Positions 1 to 6,871 of a stretch of DNA of 64,000 nucleotides are shown here, piece after piece. Source of the stretch: Hymenobacter sublimis. Its GTDB lineage: Bacteria; Bacteroidota; Bacteroidia; Cytophagales; Hymenobacteraceae. Where the stretch lies: contig NZ_CP095848.1 of assembly GCF_023101345.1 (NCBI RefSeq), forward strand, positions 1,549,501-1,613,500, in the 5' to 3' direction. The translations under genes were made by a program, and so were the position numbers. Numbering within the stretch: the first letter of the stretch is position 1; each line of letters begins with the position of its first letter. The notes below the pieces were generated by a model. It saw only the letters and a program-made list of their open reading frames with translations. It ran no database searches and was not told the DNA's origin.

Positions 1-208
1 GCAAGCCCTCTGCCTGCAGCAGCTTTTTTTCCATGTACTGCCCAATGCCTGTTTCCGCAACCACCAGGTGCTGGACTACCTGCACGGCCGACCATTGCCC
101 GGGGCCAGGCGCTTGTCGGGCCTTGTCACCGAGGGCTTCCACGGAGTGAAGTAACTGGGTCGTAGCTCGTTCAAGCTGTTCAAACCGAAGGTGTAGGCGG
201 TGGTTCAT
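1..208 (-). CDS. DinB-like superfamily protein, N-terminal part (cut by window edge)
   Basis: Reading the minus strand from the ATG at 208 gives an open frame that runs off the left edge, 69 residues visible. It begins MNHRLHLRFEQLERATTQLL and contains WSAVQVVQHLVVAET, which matches the conserved W-S-x(5-6)-H-L-x-x-x-E helix of DinB/DinB_2 four-helix-bundle proteins. The His in this helix is the first metal ligand in the family; the other ligands would lie outside the window. DinB-like proteins include thiol transferases and many members of unknown substrate, so no reaction is assigned. It is separated from pdhB by 275 bp containing a bidirectional terminator. Confident at family level only. 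Confidence 0.72.
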   Translation of the reverse strand, partial: MNHRLHLRFEQLERATTQLLHSVEALGDKARQAPGPGQWSAVQVVQHLVVAETGIGQYMEKKLLQAEGL

Positions 209-405
209 GTCGGGATGGAAAGACGCGTAGCTGTGAGCAAAAGGTACGTAAAATCTGCCCGTCCAGCTTAGTTGAGAACCCCGCACAGGCATTTCCCCTA
301 AGCCAACCCACCCCGCAAGGTACCGGATAGCTTAAACAGCAAAGCAGTTGCCATAATACTGCTCGAACGCTAAACCTGAATTTGCTGATGACTAGAATAG
401 CTACT

Positions 406-441
406 AAAAAGGCCCCGCACCATACCGGGCGGGGCCTTTTG
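406..441. terminator. Bidirectional intrinsic terminator
   Basis: GGCCCCGC at 411-418 pairs with GCGGGGCC at 429-436 across a 10-nt loop, with an A run before and a T run after, so it can work in both directions. It lies 43 bp beyond the pdhB stop codon. The rest of 209-483 shows no gene. Confidence 0.8.
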
Positions 442-483
442 CTACTGCAATGAGCGGAACAGTACCGTCAGATGTCAGCTATT

Positions 484-1467
484 TTACTTGTTCACGTACA
501 GCACTTCCTTCACGGCCTTTACGGTGCGCTCCACGTTGGGCAAAGCGGCCTCAATGAGGGTAGGGGCGTAGGGCAGGGGCACGTCCATGTTGGTGATGCG
601 CAGCACGGGGGCGTCGAGGTAATCAAAGGCGCGGCGCTGCACCATGTACGACAGCTCCGAGCTGATGCTGGCCAGGGGCCAGGCTTCTTCCACCACCACC
701 ATGCGGTTGGTTTTCTTCACCGACTCGATGAGGGTATCATAGTCAATCGGGCGCACCGAGCGCAGGTCGATAACCTCAGCGCTGATGCCTTCCTTGGCCA
801 GCTCGTCGGCGGCAGCTAGGGCTACCTTCATCATCTTGCCAAAGCTCACGATGGTCACGTTTTCGCCGGGGCGCACCACGTTGGCTTTGCCAATCGGAAT
901 CAGGTACTCTTCTTCGGGTACCTCGCCCTTGTCGCCGTACATCAGCTCCGATTCCATAAAGATAACCGGGTCGGCGTCGCGGATGGCGCTTTTCAGCAGG
1001 CCTTTAGCGTCGTAAGGGGTAGAGGGCACTACCACTTTCAGGCCGGGGGTATTGGCGTACCAGTTCTCGAAGTTCTGGGAGTGCTGCGAGGACAGCATAC
1101 CGGCGTTGCCGGTAGGGCCACGGAACACGATGGGGCAGGAGTACTGCCCGCCCGACATGGAGTAGATCTTGGCGGCCGAGTTAATCACCTGGTCAATTGC
1201 TACCAACGAGAAGTTGAAGGTCATGAACTCGATGATGGGCAGCAGGCCGTTGGCCGCTGCACCCACCCCGATACCAGCGAAACCAAGCTCGGCAATGGGC
1301 GTGTCAATCACGCGCTCCGGGCCGAATTCGTCGAGCATGCCCTGGCTTACTTTGTAGGCGCCGTTGTACTCGGCAACTTCTTCGCCCATCAGAAACACGC
1401 GCGGGTCGCGGCGCATTTCCTCAGACATGGCTTCACGCAGGGCTTCCCGGAATTGGATGGTCCGCAT
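484..1467 (-). CDS. pdhB: Pyruvate dehydrogenase E1 component, beta subunit
   Basis: The 327-residue product is the beta subunit of the thiamine-diphosphate-dependent E1 of pyruvate dehydrogenase, which decarboxylates pyruvate and acetylates the E2 lipoyl arm in the cytoplasm. Visible features are the N-terminal [14 protein letters not shown], the [16 protein letters not shown] segment, [17 protein letters not shown], and the C-terminal transketolase fold ending near [16 protein letters not shown]. Length is normal for E1-beta. The frame is open to a TTG at 1485, but the family start is the ATG at 1467. No Shine-Dalgarno is seen, as usual in this phylum. The alpha subunit is not in the window, so the complex is encoded in pieces. 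The alternative, a branched-chain 2-oxoacid dehydrogenase beta subunit, is less likely. Confidence 0.9.
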   Translation of the reverse strand: MRTIQFREALREAMSEEMRRDPRVFLMGEEVAEYNGAYKVSQGMLDEFGPERVIDTPIAELGFAGIGVGAAANGLLPIIEFMTFNFSLVAIDQVINSAAKIYSMSGGQYSCPIVFRGPTGNAGMLSSQHSQNFENWYANTPGLKVVVPSTPYDAKGLLKSAIRDADPVIFMESELMYGDKGEVPEEEYLIPIGKANVVRPGENVTIVSFGKMMKVALAAADELAKEGISAEVIDLRSVRPIDYDTLIESVKKTNRMVVVEEAWPLASISSELSYMVQRRAFDYLDAPVLRITNMDVPLPYAPTLIEAALPNVERTVKAVKEVLYVNK

Positions 1468-1658
1468 AATCGGTAGGAAAGTCAAAAAGGTCTGTTCAGA
1501 AACAAAAGCCGGCGCAAATCCGGCCCGTAAAGCTACAACGACTAGCCGGGACGGGCAAACGGTGAAATTGTGAAGTGGTGAAATAGTGCGTTTGAGGCGC
1601 CAGTGGGAAGTAAACGCTTTGCTCCCTCCGGCGGCATTTCAACCTCCTGCCTGGGAGC

Positions 1659-2612
1659 TTAAGGAAACAGGGGCAGTTCCATTTGAATATTGCACCGCTC
1701 ATAGGGCGAAGGCGGGCCGGAAACCGTTTTGCGAAAACCCAGCTTGTGGTACAGGCTCAGGGCCGGACCCAGCTTGGTATTACTTTCCAAATACAGACGC
1801 TGAGCTCCCAGGCTGCGGGCCTTGGCAATGGCCGCCTCGCCCAGCCGCCACCCAATGCCCAGCCCCTGCGCCGCGGGCGACACGGCCATTTTCGCCAGTT
1901 CATAGGTGGTGTCGTCCATGGGAATCAGAGCGCAAGTACCCACCATTTGCCCTCCGTAGGCGGCCAGCAGAATGTGGCCGCCGCGCTGAATAATGTACTC
2001 ATCAGGGTGGTCGAGGGCTTTGAGGTCGGCTGCTTCGAGACGGAAATACCGCTCAATCCACTCCGCGTTCAGCTGCTTGAAATCGGGTTGATATTGCGGC
2101 GCATAGTCTATAATCTGCACTTCAGCGGCCACACGCTGGTCGCGAATAGCTTTTACCCGACTAGCCAAACTCTGGCGCGACAACGCGTACTCCATTTCCC
2201 CAATGGCCAGCCACAGGTTGTGCCGGGTTTCGTGCAGTAGCGCCTCCGTGGCCTGGCGTACATCGGCTGTTTGTTGCTGCAACGTGGGCCACAAGGCTGC
2301 TCCCTTCTCCGTGAGGCTAACCACGCTACGGCGCAAGTCCGCCTCACCGCGCTGCACCCTAACCAGATCCTGCTTAACCAGCTCTTTAACCACCTGGCTG
2401 ACAGCCGCGTGCGTTTGCCCAATCAGTTCCGCTATTTCACCCACGTGCCGCTCCGGTTGGGTTGCTACCGCATACAATACCGGAAACCAACGCGGCTCCA
2501 CTGGCACGTGATACAAGGAATACACCTCAGCAGCTTGCCCAATCATCTGCTCACTAAGGCGCCGGAGCCGACTGCCCAGGGCAGCGGGTCCTACCTGCTC
2601 AAAGAAATCCAT
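1659..2612 (-). CDS. MarR-family HTH regulator fused to a GNAT acetyltransferase
   Basis: The 317-residue protein has two parts. Residues about 1-145 form a MarR winged helix (GEIAELIGQTHAAVSQVVKE is the recognition region). Residues about 160-317 are a GNAT domain with the acetyl-CoA loop SPAAQGLGIGWRLG and the C-terminal motif LSLYHKLGFRKT. Such fusions are known and are annotated as bifunctional; the acetyl acceptor is unknown. The start is the ATG at 2612; the frame runs upstream to 2702 but that extension overlaps the promoter. A 14-bp palindrome on the -7 box just upstream suggests autoregulation. Monocistronic; the neighbours are unrelated. Confidence 0.85.
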   Translation of the reverse strand: MDFFEQVGPAALGSRLRRLSEQMIGQAAEVYSLYHVPVEPRWFPVLYAVATQPERHVGEIAELIGQTHAAVSQVVKELVKQDLVRVQRGEADLRRSVVSLTEKGAALWPTLQQQTADVRQATEALLHETRHNLWLAIGEMEYALSRQSLASRVKAIRDQRVAAEVQIIDYAPQYQPDFKQLNAEWIERYFRLEAADLKALDHPDEYIIQRGGHILLAAYGGQMVGTCALIPMDDTTYELAKMAVSPAAQGLGIGWRLGEAAIAKARSLGAQRLYLESNTKLGPALSLYHKLGFRKTVSGPPSPYERCNIQMELPLFP

Positions 2613-2623
2613 GTGTTGTGTTA

Positions 2624-2643
2624 TGTAAGTACTTACAAATATA
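2624..2643 (-). promoter_or_regulatory. Promoter with overlapping palindromic operator for the MarR-GNAT gene
   Basis: On the minus strand TATATTTG (2643-2636) matches the Bacteroidetes -7 box. It overlaps the perfect 14-bp palindrome TGTAAGTACTTACA at 2624-2637, which lies 12 bp before the ATG at 2612. A MarR dimer bound there would block initiation. The palindrome is seen directly; its use as a MarR operator is inference. Confidence 0.65.
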
Positions 2644-2757
2644 AGAATAAGCTTTATGAAAGGTAGTAGGCTTGTAACTAGAATAAAAAAAGGCAGAGCC
2701 ACCCAGTACCGCTATTGCACCACCCAGAATCAGCTTGTCCTTGGCAATGCTAATGCC

Positions 2758-2961
2758 CTAAACATTAAAGCAAAATAAGCCGAGGAGAAAGAAGAAAAGC
2801 GCGTATATCACTCTGAATGTACTAACATTATTCCGGGTTTCAGACTGCGTTAGAGCAGGCCAGATGCTAACCACCGCAATAAAAAGAGCAATGACACCTA
2901 TTCCTCTCGTGAAAAAGTCAAAAGATGCCAGCTGATCCAGCAAAAGTGAGATTATACACAT
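2758..2961 (-). CDS. Small membrane protein, unknown function (possibly interrupted)
   Basis: This 67-residue frame encodes two hydrophobic segments, GVIALFIAVVSIWPAL (about 22-37) and VIYALFFFLLGLFCFNV (about 51-67), separated by a polar loop. It matches no family I recognise. It lies in a visibly AT-richer patch than its neighbours. The TAG stop at 2758-2760 is followed in the same frame by about 35 more sense codons reading GISIAKDKLILGGAIAVLGG and onward. That is protein-like and hydrophobic, so the gene may be cut short by a nonsense mutation. Coding status is moderately supported. Confidence 0.45.
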   Translation of the reverse strand: MCIISLLLDQLASFDFFTRGIGVIALFIAVVSIWPALTQSETRNNVSTFRVIYALFFFLLGLFCFNV

Positions 2962-2982
2962 TGCTTTAATAGTTGTTAGAGA

Positions 2983-4797
2983 CTACCGCAAGGCTTCCAG
3001 AAACTGCTTGCCCTTAGCGAAATCCCGAAACTCCAGGTCTTCAACGGCGCGGTTAGCATAGGCGCGGTCTAGCTGCACGGCGCGGCGCAGGTGCATGGCC
3101 ATGGCCGACTCATTCTGCTGGCGTGCGGCTACTACGGCTAGGCAATAGTATAGCAATGGGTCCTGGGGCCGCAGGGCAATCGCTTCGGCGTAAATGTTGG
3201 CTGCGCCCTGGTAGTTGCCCTTCAGCACGTAGATGAGGGCCCGGTTCATGATGGTTTGGTAGGTTTTGGAGCTGTAGCTCAAGCTGCGCAGGGCATCGTC
3301 GAGCTGGCCAACTTCAATTTCCAGGGCCGCCTTGTCCGAGAATATCTTGCTCAGCACCGGGCGTGGTCCGCCTAGCTTAATGGCGTAGTCGTAATTCTGC
3401 AGGGCTTCGAGCTTGTCGCCGGCACGGTGGTAGGCGCTGCCCACGCGGTAGAACAGCTCGGCGGTGGGGTTGCGGTGGGCAGCCAGGGTAAAGTTCACGG
3501 CGGCCCGGCGCTGGTAGGCTTTCTGCACCTTGGGGTTCACCTCCTTCTCGGAACGCTGCAGCAGCACTACGGCCAGGTTATGGTAGGCCTGCCAGAGGCC
3601 CGTAGTAGCCACGGAAGTCTCGTAAATGCGCTGCTTTTCGGCCAGCAGGGGCGTGAGGGTAGCAGAGTAACGCAGTTCCTCGGGCGTAAGGGCGTCGGCC
3701 TCGGTCTGCTTTTCCACAATCTTTTTGGACAGCAGATAGATTTCCGAGTCGTAGCGCTTGGGAGCGGTGTAGCGCACGGCAATGGTGCCGAAGCGCATCA
3801 CCGGGTAGATGTACTGCTCGATGTAATCATAGAACGTGAGCTGATGCAGGCTCTTTTCCTTGGTGGCGTAGGAGCCGGGCGTATCGTTAATCAGCAGTAG
3901 CACCGAATCAACCTGCGCTGGCTTCAGGGCCGACTGCTGCACTTTATTCAGGAACAGGTCCCAGCGGCGGTGGTAGGCTTCCGTCTCGAAGTCAATGTTA
4001 CTGACCTGGTTGAGGTAGGAATCGGTATCGACGCGCTTTTTGTAGTAGTTGAGCAGCACCCGTACCCGCTTGTCGGCTAGGCGCGCATCGTGGCGGTCCA
4101 GGGAGTCGGGCGAGTGGCCGGCCACAATCATCACCTTGTCGGTGTGTTGGTTGGCCTCAATGAAATCTTCTAGAGCGGCTACGTTGGTGCCCAGGTAGTT
4201 GCGAATTTCGGCCTTGCCCGCGTCAAAGAAAAAGGGCAACACCCGGGTGCCGCTCATGTTGTTATCGACCGTTTCGGGTAGTAGGGTAATGGCCGTGTCC
4301 TGGCGCACAACTAGGCGGCTGGTGGTCACGATGCCGCGGGCCAGCGTCAGCTGTTTGCCTTTCACGCGCTTGCCGTTGGGTTTGGTTTCGCGGGCATCGG
4401 GTAGGGCCAGCAGCTCGCCGGGGCTTTTCTGGGGCGAATACGGAAAGGAGAACTGCTTGCGGATAACCAGCTTATTCTTTTGCTCCTCGTCGTAGAGGTA
4501 CTCGCCCGAAATAAAGGTGAGCCGCCCAACGGTGTCCTCGCGCAGGCCGTTGTTGTAGCGGTAGCTCAGGCCTAAGTTGTAGGCCGCGCCCTTGCGTAAG
4601 TGGCTGGCGGGCACCTTGGCCGTCACCTCGAACAGCACGTTTTCGCCGTTGCTTTCCAGCACCGTGGGCTGCACCGTAATTTCCTGCCCGGCCTGGGCGT
4701 TTTTCAGCACCTTCGATAGGGGAGAGCAGGCCGGTAGTAGGCCGCCAGTAATTAGTAGCGCCGCTGCCGGCAGGGTACGCAACAACAAAATTCTCAT
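2983..4797 (-). CDS. Lipoprotein with OmpA-like domain and C-terminal TPR repeats
   Basis: The 604-residue protein starts with a lipoprotein signal (MRILLLRTLPAAALLITGG followed by LLPAC; the lipobox Cys is near residue 24), so it is anchored in a membrane facing the periplasm. Around residues 190-260, FFFDAGKAEIRN and VAGHSPDSLDRHDARLADKR resemble the OmpA C-terminal peptidoglycan-binding fold. Residues about 400-600 hold TPR-like helices, for example YHRAGDKLEALQNYDYAIKLG and NRALIYVLKGNYQGAANIYAE. This OmpA plus TPR arrangement is common in Bacteroidetes envelope proteins; the precise role is unknown. Its stop is 21 bp from the small membrane gene start, so the two could be co-transcribed. 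Confidence 0.7.
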   Translation of the reverse strand: MRILLLRTLPAAALLITGGLLPACSPLSKVLKNAQAGQEITVQPTVLESNGENVLFEVTAKVPASHLRKGAAYNLGLSYRYNNGLREDTVGRLTFISGEYLYDEEQKNKLVIRKQFSFPYSPQKSPGELLALPDARETKPNGKRVKGKQLTLARGIVTTSRLVVRQDTAITLLPETVDNNMSGTRVLPFFFDAGKAEIRNYLGTNVAALEDFIEANQHTDKVMIVAGHSPDSLDRHDARLADKRVRVLLNYYKKRVDTDSYLNQVSNIDFETEAYHRRWDLFLNKVQQSALKPAQVDSVLLLINDTPGSYATKEKSLHQLTFYDYIEQYIYPVMRFGTIAVRYTAPKRYDSEIYLLSKKIVEKQTEADALTPEELRYSATLTPLLAEKQRIYETSVATTGLWQAYHNLAVVLLQRSEKEVNPKVQKAYQRRAAVNFTLAAHRNPTAELFYRVGSAYHRAGDKLEALQNYDYAIKLGGPRPVLSKIFSDKAALEIEVGQLDDALRSLSYSSKTYQTIMNRALIYVLKGNYQGAANIYAEAIALRPQDPLLYYCLAVVAARQQNESAMAMHLRRAVQLDRAYANRAVEDLEFRDFAKGKQFLEALR

Positions 4798-4961
4798 GAG
4801 CAGAAGGCAGGGGTAGCGCGAAATTCAGACAACAAACGGAAAAAGGCTGCCGACCGACGTATCTTGCGGGAGCTTTCCTGCGTAAGTGCTTGACACAGGC
4901 CGCAAATCATTGTATTTTGAAAGCAGGTTAGCCACCGCGGGCAACTGAAACAGCAGGAGTT

Positions 4962-5180
4962 ATGAAACGACTAACCGACTTTATTGAGAAGCAGAGCTTC
5001 GGCGTCTGCGACGTCATCGGCAAGCGGGTTGGTTTTTCCACCAGCAGCGTTCGGCTTTCCTTTGTGTACGCATCATTTTTTACGTTTGGCTCGCCCATCG
5101 TACTGTACTTCGCTTTGGCTTTTTGGATGAACGTGCGCCGGGCCATGCGCCGGCAGCGCAGCACCGTCTGGGACTTGTAG
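4962..5180 (+). CDS. PspC-domain small membrane protein
   Basis: The 72-residue protein reads as a single PspC domain: an N-terminal FGVCDVIGKRVGFSTSSVRL, then one transmembrane helix (SFVYASFFTFGSPIVLYFALAFW, about 34-56) and a basic cytoplasmic end NVRRAMRRQR. PspC proteins sense or relay inner-membrane stress in the phage-shock response. A clear AGGAG lies 7 nt before the ATG, unusual for this window, where most genes lack a Shine-Dalgarno. The gene stands alone, divergent from the upstream lipoprotein gene, and ends at a strong terminator shared with the convergent glycosyltransferase gene. Confidence 0.8.
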   Translation: MKRLTDFIEKQSFGVCDVIGKRVGFSTSSVRLSFVYASFFTFGSPIVLYFALAFWMNVRRAMRRQRSTVWDL

Positions 5181-5213
5181 CCTGCCACAGCCTCCGATTT
5201 ACTGAACTTCCTG

Positions 5214-5252
5214 AAAAGCCCGCGCCGCTTCACCGCAGCCGCGGGCTTTTTT
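5214..5252. terminator. Intrinsic terminator, bidirectional
   Basis: An 11-bp perfect stem, AAAAGCCCGCG (5214-5224) with CGCGGGCTTTT (5240-5250), is followed by further T residues. It sits between the convergent PspC and glycosyltransferase genes and can serve both. Confidence 0.85.
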
Positions 5253-5273
5253 GGTAGCATACAAGGCTGCAAC

Positions 5274-6431
5274 TCAGGTTAGCTGTTGCGGATTTAACTC
5301 CGAAAACCGGCGCTTGCCCTGCCCGAAATACGACCAGACCAGGCTACCCTGGTATACGCCCCTACGCTCAGTGGAGCGCAAGCGCGGCGGAAACCTCTGC
5401 CGCTGGGCACGCCAGTAGGAAAGCTGCCGCACGAAATGCCAGTGGGCCCGCAGAATAGCCTGAAAATCAGCAGTGGCACCTTGCAGCAATAGGCGCGCAG
5501 CAGCTACCCAATCTAAGGCCACTCGACTGATCATGACACCGGGCAACTCAGCCGAGTGGGTGTTTTTGTAGACTAAGGCCAGTCCGTTGCGGAAGTTGAG
5601 GTAGGTTTTGCGCGGGTTGGACTTGTGCAGCGTGCCACCGCCCACGTGAAACACGGTGGCTCCGCCGTGGTACCACACCTCATGGCCCGCATTCTGCAGG
5701 CGCCAGCACAAATCAATTTCCTCCATGTGGGCGAAGAAAGTTGGCTCCAGTCCGCCCAATTCGTGCCAGGCAGCGGCCCGTACCAGCATGCAGGCCCCAG
5801 TTGCCCAGGCCACCGGCCGCGGGTCGTCGTATTGGCCAGTGTCGGTTTCCAACGTGTCGAAAAGGCGGCCGCGGCAAAAGGGGTAGCCAAGCTGATCGAG
5901 GTAGCCGCCTCCGGCACCGGCATATTCAAACTGCTGGCGCTGCTCCGGCACCTGGCTGAACTGCCGTATTTTGGGCTGACAGGCCGCAACGCGCGGCTTG
6001 TGTTCCAGCAGTTCCCGCTGGGGCCGGAGCCAACCGGGCGTTACCTCCACATCGGAATTAAGCAGCACGTAGTAGCGGAAGCCGGAAGCTGCCGCGCCGC
6101 TCTGACTTAGTTCCAGCCCAACCCCGGCAAGTGCACTAGGGAATACCATGCAATTCTGCTCCCGCACTATGTCCAAGGCCATATTATAGCCCTGACAAAA
6201 CCCCAGGTTGTCGGGCAACTGCAGTAGCCGCACCTGCGGAAACTCCTGGGCCAGCAAAGCCACCGAATCATCGGTGGAAGCATTGTCGGCTACAAATACG
6301 GTAGCACCATCGGAGTGCATCAACACAGAAGGCAGGAACCTTCTCAGAAAGTCCCTGCCATTCCAGTTAAGGATAACCACTGCTACATCGAGGCAGCTGT
6401 CCGTACTTGTTGGTGGCGGATTAGAGGCCAA
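5274..6431 (-). CDS. Glycosyltransferase family 2
   Basis: The 385-residue protein carries a GT-A fold of family GT2. Markers are VAVVILNWNGRDFL (about 16-29), VFVADNASTDDS (about 46-57), the metal-binding LLNSDVEV (D-x-D type), and the late GGLEPTFFAHMEEIDLCWR acceptor-side motif typical of WcaE/rhamnosyltransferase-like enzymes. It likely transfers a sugar during surface polysaccharide or glycoprotein synthesis at the cytoplasmic membrane; donor and acceptor are unknown. No ATG or GTG exists before the first conserved strand, so the TTG at 6431 is the best start. It overlaps the end of ybaB by 11 bp, which implies translational coupling. One unusual insert, rich in Gly/Ala, lies near residues 100-115. 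Confidence 0.85.
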   Translation of the reverse strand: MASNPPPTSTDSCLDVAVVILNWNGRDFLRRFLPSVLMHSDGATVFVADNASTDDSVALLAQEFPQVRLLQLPDNLGFCQGYNMALDIVREQNCMVFPSALAGVGLELSQSGAAASGFRYYVLLNSDVEVTPGWLRPQRELLEHKPRVAACQPKIRQFSQVPEQRQQFEYAGAGGGYLDQLGYPFCRGRLFDTLETDTGQYDDPRPVAWATGACMLVRAAAWHELGGLEPTFFAHMEEIDLCWRLQNAGHEVWYHGGATVFHVGGGTLHKSNPRKTYLNFRNGLALVYKNTHSAELPGVMISRVALDWVAAARLLLQGATADFQAILRAHWHFVRQLSYWRAQRQRFPPRLRSTERRGVYQGSLVWSYFGQGKRRFSELNPQQLT

Positions 6432-6756
6432 AGCCGCCGAGGTCGAGGCCCGGAATGTTAGGAATCAGGCCAGCCGTGGAGTTTTTCATTTCTTCCTTGG
6501 CCTTCTCGCTGGCTTCCTCCATCACCTTGTTCACGGCTGCTACCACTAGGTCGGCCAGCATGTCACGGTCCTGGGGTTGCAGCAGGCTTTCATCAATTTC
6601 CAGCTTAAGCAGGCGGCGCTGGCCGTTGGCCGTGGCCCGCACCAGCCCACCCCCCGATTCGGCCGTGGCCGTAACGTGCTGCAGGTTGTCCTGGGCTTGC
6701 TTCATCTTGTCCTGAAGCTCTTTCATCTTGCCCATCATGCCCATCATATCAAACAT
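6421..6756 (-). CDS. YbaB/EbfC-family nucleoid-associated protein
   Basis: The 111-residue product begins MFDMMGMMGKMKELQDKMKQ and shows the YbaB core VRATANGQRRLLKLEIDESL, with a C-terminal helix (LADLVVAAVNKVMEEASEKA) and a Gly/Leu-rich tail. YbaB/EbfC proteins are small dimeric DNA-binding proteins. Length is typical. In many bacteria ybaB sits with dnaX and recR; here its partner is a glycosyltransferase gene overlapping its 3' end. A minus-strand TACCTTTG promoter lies about 54 bp upstream. Confidence 0.88.
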   Translation of the reverse strand: MFDMMGMMGKMKELQDKMKQAQDNLQHVTATAESGGGLVRATANGQRRLLKLEIDESLLQPQDRDMLADLVVAAVNKVMEEASEKAKEEMKNSTAGLIPNIPGLDLGGFGL

Positions 6757-6809
6757 CGGCGCGTTGTAGTTAAAGTGAGAAATAGGCGCGAAACAGCGTA
6801 CGCGGCGCG

Positions 6810-6817
6810 CAAAGGTA
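6810..6817 (-). promoter_or_regulatory. -7 promoter box (TACCTTTG) for ybaB
   Basis: CAAAGGTA on the plus strand reads TACCTTTG on the minus strand, a perfect TAnnTTTG Bacteroidetes -7 element, 54 bp before the ybaB ATG. No convincing -33 TTTG was found at the usual spacing. Confidence 0.5.
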
Positions 6818-6871
6818 GGCGCCAGCTCTCATACGGCGCCGCCAAGCCGGTGGCTACGTCGGTCTGGGTAA

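Noticed and set aside
472..819. 115-codon plus-strand frame opposite pdhB
   Set aside because: Antisense shadow of a certain gene; composition is that of the complementary strand.
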